A DNA stretch of 64,000 nucleotides. Source: Pseudo-nitzschia pungens (taxonomy: Eukaryota; Bacillariophyta; Bacillariophyceae; Bacillariales; Bacillariaceae). The translations under genes were made by a program, and so were the position numbers. Below the pieces are notes generated by a model that worked only from the letters and a program-made list of their open reading frames with translations, ran no database searches and had not been told where the DNA came from. Each line of letters starts with the position of its first letter. Position 1 is the stretch's first letter. Shown one piece after another: positions 30,920 to 41,200 of the stretch. The stretch is from positions 2,666,001 to 2,730,000 of the forward strand of contig CM074762.1 of the NCBI GenBank assembly GCA_037355855.1, in the 5' to 3' direction.

Positions 30920-31931
30920 GGTTTTTAAAAGCAAATGAGTAAGTATATGGGATCAAAGAACGACGACCAACCCCGGAGGAAATGAGAGATTCAATGTGGG
31001 AAACCGACGATCTTGCAATCCGCAGACTTTGGTTCCTTGCTGTGCGTTGTGATGTTGTCGGAGCTGGTGATGCAGCGTCGTAAGAATCACGAAGTTACTG
31101 GCTCGGGGATTGCGCAATGGATGCACAGTAACTTTAACAGTGCGAGAACAAGTACGAGTACCTTACTTGTACCGGTGGGTCCCCTTCACCTAAGATTTAT
31201 CGGTGCAATAATCCTAACCACGGTCAACCAAGGAGGAAGCATTCTCAGAAGAATCCGGGGAAAAAATCTTTGTTTTGGGTTCGATTGATCCGTTGCGGTC
31301 ATTCATTACTGGTAGTCGTACGTAAGTTAATTACCGTTCGTCTCACAGGAGCTTTTCTGTCCCACAATAATCATCCCATTATTCATGACTAAAAACGAAA
31401 AACCTATGACCCTACCATTCACGATTCACGAATGGCGAAAAAAATCGAATCACGGGAGCCGGCCAATTTCAAACGGAACAAAGAAAGGCACAGAAAGGTT
31501 CAGTTTCAAAAATTCTTTCCATTGGCAAGAAGGCGGGGTCAGAGAAAAAAGAAGCGACGAGTGAAGGGACGGCACCGAGCGGGTACAGTACAGGTACATC
31601 CATGCGATAACCGTTGTTGGCGTTTCAATCATCAAAATCAGTTTGTTGAGATTGAGATAGGTCACATCGCATTCGGACATAGCACAATACATTGCAATCG
31701 AGAAAGAGAGCAACCACGAGTAAAAGAAAGGAGTGCGCTTTTCATCGAATAGCCTAATCCTCGGTTCAGCTGAATCTTGGAAATCCAATTGTTCGGTCCG
31801 CCGCATCATCTCGTACCGTTACGGGAACAACACGGTTGCACGAATCGCATCGCATCGCATCGCATCGCATCGCATCGATTGGCTTTCCCCCCCCAAAAAA
31901 GAAGAAAAAGAAAAAGAAGACGACACCAAGC
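30920..31931. promoter_or_regulatory. Divergent spacer
   Basis: About 1 kb between the TMEM163-like and alanine racemase genes. Spacer words at 31148-31335 (GTACGAGTACCTTACTTGTACCGGTGG, GTAGTCGTACGTAAGTTAATTACCG). A pentanucleotide repeat lies close to the racemase start. ORFs in the AG-rich stretch 31430-31750 look spurious. Confidence 0.4.
31844..31878. repeat. CGCAT pentanucleotide microsatellite
   Basis: Seven uninterrupted ATCGC/CGCAT units sit about 55-90 bases upstream of the alanine racemase ATG, followed by a C7/A6 and AAG-rich tract. It probably lies in the promoter or 5' leader. Confidence 0.85.
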
Positions 31932-34559
31932 ATGACCGATCCACCGCCCATCAGCAACATTGTCGTGGGAAATACCAACGGAGGAAGCCTGGCACAGCGA
32001 CCGTTCCAGCAGCAAGGAGTCGTCGTCGATACGACTTTTCACCGGGCCGTGCACAAGATTCGACTCTCGGCACTTTCGCACAATTTTTCGGAGGTGGAAT
32101 CCGCAGCGAACCGGCAGCGATGTTCGGTCATTGTCGTGGTGAAAGCAGATAGTTATGGTCACGGAGCGATTCCGACGGCAATCTTCCTGGCCGATAAGAT
32201 CGGTGCGGATGCCTTTGCTGTGGCCACTTTGGAGGTCAGTAGTGGCTTCGGAGAGTCCCTCTCGGTGAAGTTTCGCTTCGTCTAAAAGTTTGCGCACAAC
32301 CGTCTCATCCGTTCGTTCTCTCTATTGTCTTATTTCTTGCCCAAAATGGAATTGTAGGAAGGCATTGCGCTCCGGAAAGCATTGCAAGAAACAGAATCCA
32401 CGCATCCCGGATACCACGAAAATCTGAATCATTATTTCAATTTGAAACAGACTTTGATCGCGACCAACGATCACCGACGGACTTCCTGTGGGTCGTCAAA
32501 CGCAATCGAACAAGACTCCATGAGTCTGGTAACGAATAGTGCTTTCACAACCATGTACGGAGGAGGAATATTTGGTGGAACGGGCGGCAAGCAAACGAGA
32601 CGAAGAGGTTTGGTACGAGCGGCTCACATTCGTATCTTGGTTTTGGGGCCTCCGGTTGGATTCCCGAGGTGTTTCGACGATTACTACCACTACAACATCG
32701 AGGTGATGATTTCCGGACCCGAAGTTGCAATGGCGTTGTACGAATGGGTTAGCAACACGGACGAACGGAAACGCCTCCAGGTCGAACGCGCCGCCAACGA
32801 GCTGAAGGAGAAGATTCTCCTGGAGCCAGCTGCAAAGGCCACGACGCTCAACACAAAAAACATCGTTGTGAACAATCCAGCAGAGGAAGAATCGGACAGA
32901 ACAGCCACTCCCTCTGTTTCACAGCACGGAGCAGATAACAATTCGCAGGCTTCTAGCACCGGACGATCTTCCAGTCGCAGTTCGGCGAGTGGTGGGCCAA
33001 TTCACCAGCAAATACCGTCGGCAACACTGACCAACGTTACCGGGTCGGACTTGGCGAGGGAAGTGAGAGAGATACTCAAAAATCAAAAGCTTGCTGCCGA
33101 GACGCAAAAACAACAACAGAAGGAGCAATTGGAGCAACAGAGGAACCAGCAGAATCGAATTCCACCTATTGCTTCGACTAGCGGTGGGCAGACACCGATG
33201 AGCGGAAATTCGTCGGAGGTCACACCGGTGTCGTCGATTCTGGACCTAACGGCAAACACTGCTGCGATGACAATGAGTACGATGCCGACGACTTCTACCA
33301 CGAGTGCTCTGACCTCGGCTTTCTGCCCAGACCGAAAGAACAACAACGATAACAGGAGCAATGGTACAAAAAACAGCAATGACAATCCTGCGGTTCAGGT
33401 TTTTGCAGGCCTCGAAGAGATAGCTAGGCATTCTCGAACAAGACAAAAGGCAATGGCAAGCGAGGTATTTCACGAGCACGGGGGAGATGACGAGGACGAC
33501 GAAAGTGGCGACGACAGCAATTTTGTCGATGGTGAAACGAAAAGCGAGCAAAAACAGAACCACGACAGAGGGAGCTCGGACCAAGCCGGTGATTCACCAC
33601 TTGTTGCACCAGCGAGTCCTGGTCTCGGACCTCGCATCCCCACGAATACAAATCGCAAGGCCTTGCCGATGATCACCCCGACAAAGAAACGACTGAGATG
33701 GCATGCTTTGGTTGATAGCGGTATGGGACGACTTGGTTTCAAACCGGATCAGGTTCTACCGGAAGAACAAGGCAAACGAAGGGACACAGTAGAGATCCTG
33801 AAAGAGCTCGTTGATATAGAGGTGACTCCGGATTGTCCAATTGAATTTTATGGCATGTGTACACATATGGCCGAAGCCAACTCAACTTCCACATTTTCCG
33901 ACTCGCAAATGAAAAAGTTTAAGAGCTTGCTCAAGCGGGTACGCGCGGCAGGAATTTCCGTTCCCACCCTCAGCACCGACAATTCTGCCGCATTGCTTAC
34001 TACGAATCTTGTTCACTTTACTGCGAACGCAAAGGAGTTGTTGACGCAAACCGATGCAGATACGCGGGGATATGTCCGGACCGGCGGCGCCATTTACGGA
34101 CAAAGACCCTCATTCACACAACTCCAAGCCGTTTCGACCTTGATGGCATCCGTACGCCATGTGGCAATTCTAAAAGAGGGAGAATCAGTGGGGTACGATC
34201 GAGCCTACGTAGCATCCATGAACGTACGCATTGCGACCCTAACGATCGGCTTTGCCGATGGGTATCCCCGAGAATTAGGGAATGGCGTTGGTAGTGTCTC
34301 CATTCGAGGTCATCTTTTTCCAGTTGCTGGCAATGTTTGCATGGATATGCTCATGGTAGAATTAGGCCCAGCCGAAGACACGGACGGGATCGGTGCCCAG
34401 GTGGTGGTAGGAGATACCGCAATATTGTGGGGCCCAGACGATGGCGAAGAAGGCGAAGGTCATGTCCGATTGCGTGATGTGGCAGCCACTCTCAAGACGA
34501 CCCAATCGGCACTTACTTGCGGCCTGAACAAAGAACGAGTTCTCCGACAATATGCTTAA
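31932..34559 (+). CDS. Alanine racemase (PLP fold type III) with large insertions
   Basis: Exons 31932-32234 and 32358-34559 give 834 residues; the intron is GAG|GTCAGT...TGTAG|GAA, and splicing restores AVATLEEGIALRKAL. Bacterial alanine racemases have about 360-400 residues and convert L- to D-Ala. Active-site features are kept. The PLP lysine is in VVVKADSYGHG (Lys71). VDSGMGRLGF, HMAEANS and RTGGAIYGQRP follow. The second catalytic Tyr is in GESVGYDRAY. IGFADGYPRELGNG and PVAGNVCMDM are also present. Two insertions interrupt the barrel: about 75 residues after LRKALQE, and about 300 low-complexity residues (Gln, Ser, Asn, Asp-rich; about 32770-33670) before KKRLRWHALVDSG. No targeting peptide is obvious. 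The specific amino acid racemised is inferred. Confidence 0.82.
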
Positions 34560-34810
34560 CTTCAGAGATTTAATCAATTTGAGTCCACATCGCATAAATG
34601 ATAGTATCGCATAGAAGAAGCAACGTTGATCTCAAATTGAATTCTTGTCTCTTGGTATTAATAGATCAAACCATAATAACTCTTATTATTATTATTACGT
34701 GTACTATAAGTATGTGAAAGTAAATGTAAGGATTATATTACAATATTAAATAATAGAGTAGAATCATACTACTATGTAATAATTTATGCATTATTTTGAT
34801 ATGCTTGACT

Positions 34811-37531
34811 TCATTGGTGATACACATTCATATTAGCTTCGAAAAAATCATCATATTCAGGACCATAGCTCACAGTTTCACGGGTACCATATAATTCCGT
34901 GGGGTTGCCACGGGGACTCTCCTTCACTGTCGTTGCCTCGATTCTGCTGTTCGAACCCTCGATGCTTTCGTTCCAACCATTGATGTGCGGTGGATTCGAA
35001 AGGATGCGCGGGTGTGTTCTGCCGTAAATTCGGGGCAGCTTGACGGGGCTCGACGCGTGGCGAGGGGATGAAGATCCTGGGCCAGCGTTGGTCCTCCCGT
35101 AGCTTCTAGGTGACACGACAGAGCTTGCCGAGTGACGGGGAGAAGGGATCATTGGAGCTGCTTCTCTGGAAGAAGCACTCGGAGAGGAGACACCTGCCAC
35201 AGCATCGATTGATTCGGCACCAATCGGCTGGAGTACATGATTGACGAAACTGCTCGTACTTGCGAGTGACAGAACAGCGCCATCTCCTTTGTATAAGTCG
35301 TCATCTTCGAAAGGGTTCTTCATCTTTTCATGCTTACGGGTCCGAGAATGACTGTAATCCTCGTTTGAAGGTTCTTTCCGTTCGAGAATCGAAACAAAAT
35401 CATCGTTGCCTTTGGCAGCTACTGATGGTGCATGATTTTCTACATCCTCTTTATCCAAACTGCTATTCTCCAAAGACGGGTAGTCTCTGGCAACGAGTCC
35501 TGTCGTTACAGCTTCCTTTGCAGAGGAAGAATGAGAAGGAGAAACAGAACTAGCACCATTTTGGTCCACGTTCTTTCCAGATGAATCCGTCACGGAGATG
35601 TTGTCGTTGATCACCACTTCAGGAGCAGCAACACCAACATCATTGTGCGCCGAAGGCAGGGAACTGGATTTTTCCGAAACAGTATCAGATCCTTTTTGTG
35701 ATGGTATTTCATTCGCATTCTTGTCCTTCGTACTGATGGTCGAGGATGACCGTAGGTCGGCATCAATGACGGAGGATTTGTCATTGCCCTTGAGCTTCGA
35801 AGCACGTCGACTTTCTATCCTTCGAGTTAGAATTGAATCGAACGCCATTGGCTCGTCAAATGGAGTTCCAGGTTCATCAAATAGTTTTTCAGGTTCACCG
35901 ATCGGTGTCTTGGGTTCGTCAAACGGTGCTTCACCCTGTTCCGTGAGATCGTTCGGAACAAGAGGGTCTGCGGTAGTACTCTCGCACTCTTCACCAATGA
36001 CATCAGCGTCCATTTTCAATTCAAGCTGTACGCGTGGTTGAAAAGGTCCAATTACACTGCTGTGTGTTGCTTGGTCGGATCCAACGGAACCGACATCTTG
36101 AACACCGACAGCACCATTTCTGTGACTACTATCCTCTGCCTTCTCCTTGTTTTCCTCATCCGTGTCGGCAATACGCTCTTCAGCTTCGTTAGCCCCGACA
36201 GGTCTCTCCTCGGATGAAGCAACTTGATCGAGTGATGTTGGATTCTTTTGATTCGAATTCAAACGTTGAATATTAGCTTTTTTCCATCGTTCAAACACTT
36301 TTCCTCCGTTCCTGGACGACGGTGTTGAAGGCTTCTTTGGGACCACGATCTCCTCGGCTGTTTTTGGTGAAGGAATTCCATCACCATGGCTTTGCGAATC
36401 CATGGAGCCACGAGCCACCATAGAAGCATTGCTTTCTTTTTCTGAACTTGTACAAGAATAATCATCCTCTTTAATTCTTGCAAGCGACGATTCAGGAGGG
36501 TCTGGTGCCAAAGCGTTCTCCATCGTTAAATGACTTTCCTCTTCAAACGACTGTTTGTGTTCAACGATGATTTGACTTGGCATTCCTTCCGTGAGTTCCG
36601 TTGCCGTATCAGCTTCCTTCACGCAAGAATTCCTCGGCACAGGTGCTTCTTGACGGCTATCGGAGCAATCAGAAGACACTGCCTCACCAATATCCATTCC
36701 AGAAAATTCATTTTGTGAAAATTTATTTTCTGGGAGTACCTTTTGTTCCGGAGAGAAATGATCATGGCTTTCGTTCTGATTCGGGTATTGAAATGGTTCT
36801 TGCTGACCACCAGTGTAGGTGTACTGCTGCTGATGCTGATGCTGGTTGTTCCAAACTGTATGGCGTGGCTGCTCCATTCCAGACGGTGGCAGTCGAGGAG
36901 ATTCAATCAGATTGTCGCTCCGAGCATCCGAATCGTCACGGTGGTCGTTGTCCGTATCAAAGGATGATGACGACTCATGTGAAAGTGACATCAGAGATCT
37001 GAAATGAGGGTTCTTGTGAAATTCCGGTACTCTTGTACCATCCTGAAGAAAGTAACTTATACTGTTTGTCGAGTTTGTTCTCCTCATTTCTTCATGTTCC
37101 CTCATTTGGGCTTCAAATCCTAATGCAAGAGGCCCTTTCAACCTCAAATTCAATTCTCTTTCTCCGTTCTCGTTTACTTTGAGGAGAGGCTCTTTGGATT
37201 TTTTTTCTATCTTTCGTGGTAGAAATAATGCATCCATGCAGCCCATTTGCAGAAAACCTTCAAGTCCGCCGACCTCGTCGTCACTATCGTATGCCCTCGA
37301 GTAATCCGATGTCGAAGATGCATGTGAAGAACAAAAGCTTGGTGCACGGTAGGAGCGAGGTTTTCGGCTTCTTCCACGAAAGTGCCGGGGCTCGCTTTCG
37401 TCGTCGTCCGAACATTCACTTTCACCACTTGATTCCCGTTCAGACTCCGCTGACGAGTCACCTGACCCTCGGCTTCCGAAGAGAGAAGCACTATTACAGT
37501 TTTTTCGACTCAGAAACTTTCCGCTGAACAT
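34811..37531 (-). CDS. Large disordered Ser/Glu-rich protein of unknown function
   Basis: A 906-residue single-exon protein. It starts MFSGKFLSRKNCNSASLFGS and then has a Ser/Glu/Asp tract and an Arg/Ser-rich patch (RHFRGRSRKPRSYR). One possibly ordered segment lies around residues 85-175 (GGLEGFLQMGCMDALFLPRK, LRLKGPLALGFEAQMREHEE). The rest is low complexity, with short GEP/DEP-type repeats (TPIGEPEKLFDEPGTPFDEP) near 560 and a Ser/Pro/Arg-rich end with two SPRHASS-type repeats. No catalytic or membrane motif was seen. It is transcribed head-to-head with the next large orphan, so the two may share a promoter. The unbroken 2.7 kb frame supports a gene. Confidence 0.6.
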   Translation of the reverse strand: MFSGKFLSRKNCNSASLFGSRGSGDSSAESERESSGESECSDDDESEPRHFRGRSRKPRSYRAPSFCSSHASSTSDYSRAYDSDDEVGGLEGFLQMGCMDALFLPRKIEKKSKEPLLKVNENGERELNLRLKGPLALGFEAQMREHEEMRRTNSTNSISYFLQDGTRVPEFHKNPHFRSLMSLSHESSSSFDTDNDHRDDSDARSDNLIESPRLPPSGMEQPRHTVWNNQHQHQQQYTYTGGQQEPFQYPNQNESHDHFSPEQKVLPENKFSQNEFSGMDIGEAVSSDCSDSRQEAPVPRNSCVKEADTATELTEGMPSQIIVEHKQSFEEESHLTMENALAPDPPESSLARIKEDDYSCTSSEKESNASMVARGSMDSQSHGDGIPSPKTAEEIVVPKKPSTPSSRNGGKVFERWKKANIQRLNSNQKNPTSLDQVASSEERPVGANEAEERIADTDEENKEKAEDSSHRNGAVGVQDVGSVGSDQATHSSVIGPFQPRVQLELKMDADVIGEECESTTADPLVPNDLTEQGEAPFDEPKTPIGEPEKLFDEPGTPFDEPMAFDSILTRRIESRRASKLKGNDKSSVIDADLRSSSTISTKDKNANEIPSQKGSDTVSEKSSSLPSAHNDVGVAAPEVVINDNISVTDSSGKNVDQNGASSVSPSHSSSAKEAVTTGLVARDYPSLENSSLDKEDVENHAPSVAAKGNDDFVSILERKEPSNEDYSHSRTRKHEKMKNPFEDDDLYKGDGAVLSLASTSSFVNHVLQPIGAESIDAVAGVSSPSASSREAAPMIPSPRHSASSVVSPRSYGRTNAGPGSSSPRHASSPVKLPRIYGRTHPRILSNPPHINGWNESIEGSNSRIEATTVKESPRGNPTELYGTRETVSYGPEYDDFFEANMNVYHQ

Positions 37532-38243
37532 TGTTATCGTGTCTTTCTCCTTTTCTGCTTCTGACTACGGGCACAACGAAAGCGGCTCCAATTGTATCGT
37601 TCGATGTGTCTTTCAAACTTTTTTGAACTTCAGTTTGCAGGAACCATCGACACGCCTTCAAGTGAATAATTGTTGGCCGATTTAAGCAATTGCCGATAAT
37701 TGTGTTCCGGGTACGTAGACGTAATTGTCACGCCCGTGACAACAACTACGAACGGCCGCCGTCCCATACGGTCTCGCGACGATGATGTAGCACGATCGGC
37801 ATTTCGTACTACAAGTATGATTTCATTTGGCGAAATTGTTTTTGCATATGTTCATTCCATATAGATGTTCGACCTCTGAAAAGACATCGCTGAAGCGATC
37901 AAAAATATATGCCCGCATGCAATAGATATATTCAGTCACGTATGGTACTCATCGCTAAAGGTGTATTTTTTTTCTTTTCGCCTCACTTTAATTAAGGCCG
38001 ATTTCGATAGTCGCACACTATGCATATCTTTGTTCGAACTTTGTTGTCGATATTATGAAATCCCAAAAAATTAAGGTAAGATTGCAATACCGATCAACCG
38101 TTAAGACGTTATGAGGAAAACGGCATGTGGTGATAGTAGGTGATGAAAGCATAGTACCTCGATCCACTAATCATTAGATCACACACCGACAACTAAAGTT
38201 ACTTGGCGCAATCCCACACCGGTTCAACATTATTTGTTGAACG
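37532..38243. promoter_or_regulatory. Divergent promoter region between two large orphans
   Basis: A 712-base bidirectional spacer. It lacks the dense TACCGGTA clusters seen in most other divergent spacers, apart from a GGGTACGTAGACGTAA string near 37709. A T-rich run lies at 37965-37980. No TATA box was recognised. Confidence 0.35.
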
Positions 38244-41200
38244 ATGAGGCACGGGAATGCGATTCCAAACCCAAATCCGCATCGCAATGATCGGTCGCGG
38301 CAAAGTTATTACGACGATGAAGCACGGGAGGACAATTTCCATGGAGCAGGTTATCCGCAACAAAGACTGCCCTATCCTGATGTTGCCGCAGCGCACCTTC
38401 ATCAGCAACGTGCAATGTTCGAACAACAAAGTCGGAGGAGAGCCATGGAGGATCAGATGCAAACTGGGCTTCATATGAATGGGCTGCCTCAATATCCTGT
38501 TGAAGCCGTGCACTATTACAACAGAGCACCACAGGAAGGATTTGACGCCGCAATAGGTCACATCCCTGAGAACGGGAGAAGTCCTCATGTCGAGTACGAG
38601 TATGGTCCGCCGCAAACTTTTAATTTTAATAAAAAGCAAGTGGATCGAAGATTCCAAAAAGATCGAGACGCAGCGCGTTATGCGGAGCTATACGAAGAAG
38701 TTTTTGCACCACGCTCAAGAACACCAAGTGGACTGATGACATCGACGGAGCGGACTCGAGGTACATTGACGGAGCGAACTCGAGGTACACAAGCACAAAC
38801 TACTTATACCAGCAGATCGACTTCGGAATATGGGAGCTCCGATTCTTCGTCTTCCGAGTCAGATTCCGACGACGATCGTTGGGAAGACAACATCTTCTCT
38901 GCATTAAATGATATGGCAGGTAATCTAAAAAAGATTGGTGGGATCCATTGCAATAAGGTTGGTACAGATTCGACCGAAGTACAGGTGAAGATAAATCTTC
39001 CATTACCGATCCATAACCTCGACACTGTTGCCAAAGATGCGATGGCATCTCTGAGTCCCAAAAAATGCAACATGCAATATGATTACAGTCATCTAGATGA
39101 TCAAGTCTTGGACATGGAGGAGCAGTTTCTTGGAGCGATGGACAAAATACAAGGTAATGTGATGCCCGTTTACAAGAGTCTATTTGAGAGTCAAAGCGAT
39201 TCTTCGTCAGAATATGATGATGATGATGACAACAATCATGACCACAACGATGATGAAGTCAATCTGTCTCAAAGTACATACGAAGACCCCCGATTCTTGC
39301 CGAAAGAAACCCAAGAGCTTCGACAAGAAGAGCAGGATCTCCAAGCTCCTTTGATGAATACGGCGGTCGAGACACATGTTGATGGTATCCCCATGCAAAT
39401 CCTAATTTCGGACCAACCCTCTGTTGTGAGTTCGTGTGATACCTGGATGCTTCTATCGCCGCGTAACAAGCTTGATGATGATCCAGCCAAGTCCGCTGCC
39501 AACGCCATAATTGACAAAATCAACTATAACCTCGACGCTGCCGTTCGTGGTTCAAAATTTCATGTTGAACAAAAGCAGACGCCTCAGCAAGATGATCAAG
39601 ATGACCAATGGATACCAGCAACAAAACAGAAGCTTGTACTTGAAGATCCCGAAGGTATCGAAAAGGATGAGCCTTTACGTCGTAATGTTGAACCGATCAA
39701 ATCTAAAACGAACTCGACTGATTTGAAAACCCATATTCAAATACCGCAGGTAATTGATTTCACTCACAATATCGTGAAAAATAATGGCCATGACATTGCA
39801 GAGTCTTATAGCGATTTGACAATCGATTTCCGTAAAGCTAAAGGTGTTACGAGTTCTGTTCACGCCGATTCGGACAAGGATAAAGACAAATCCATATCAA
39901 ATATTCCCATGATAAATACACAGTTCAGTGGAGATGAAATCATGGGACGTGACGAAGCGTCTTTTCAGCGAAACAGTAATAAGAAAGGAACCGTATTCAA
40001 GGCAGAACCGGATGATCTCGGACAGCAGGACGTAGACCTATTGAAAGCAGGTTCAACTGCTGAATCATCACAAAAGATCATTATCGATGAGAGAAAGGAG
40101 TCCCAAGATTCTTATCAAGTCCTGTCCGATGAAGAAGATGAAATCATGGGGAACGTTCAAGCATCCGATGACGAGCCTTTTGTTTCTGACGTTCAAGCAT
40201 CTGATGACAAACCTATTGGTTTTGACGTTCAAGTATCTGATGGCAAGCCTGTTGTTTCCGACGTTCAAGCATCTGATGACAAGCCTGTTGTTTCCGACGT
40301 TCAAGCATCTGATGACAATCCTATTGTTATCGACGTCCTAGCATCTGATGACAAGCCTGTTGTTTCTGACGTTCTAGCATCTGATGACAATCCTATTGTT
40401 TCTGACGTTCTAGCATCTGATAACAAGCCTATTGTTTCTGACGTTCTAACATCTGATGACAAGCCTATGGTTTCTGAAAGCGAAGCTCCTGGTAATGAGT
40501 TCGACAACTTTCGGGGAGAGGAGTCGGAGGAAGAAAGGAAACAAATGGAGGCATGGGAAAAGAAACGTAAGAAATTGTTGGAAGAAAGGAAAAGACTACA
40601 AAAAGAGGCGCAAGAGGCGGAAGAAGCCGAGGCGAAGAGAAAAGTTGAAATGGAAAGGAAGCGAATAGAAGAAGAGGCCAAAGCGAAGGCCCGCGCTGAA
40701 GCCCAGAGAATGGCAGAGGAAGAAGCGAAACGAGAAGAAGCTGCAGCAAAAGCAGAAGAGAAGGCGAAGGAAGAGAGAGCGAGGGTCGAAGAAGAAATGA
40801 AACGGGAAATAGAAGCACGAGAGGCAAGACAGGTTGAAGAAGAAGAAAGAGAAATACAATTTCAGGCTGATATCAAAGCGCGAAAAGAGGCGGAGAAATT
40901 GGAGGAAGAAAGAAAGCTAATGGAGTTCGAGGCAAAGGCAGCCCGTGAAGCACTTAACGCAAAAAAGTTGGAAGAAGAGAGAAGAAGAGCAGAAGTCGAG
41001 GCAAAAGTGAAAGCAAAAGAAGAAGCAACAGCGAAAGCACAAGCACAAGCACACGAACAGGCACAAGCACAGGCACAGGCACAAGCTGAGGCAGAATCAA
41101 AAGCGAAAGCAGAAGCTGAAGCCAAAGCTAAAGCAGTTCAAGAGGCGCTTGAAGCGAAGATTAAGTTTGAGGAGGACCAGAAACGAGTCCAAGCCGAAGC

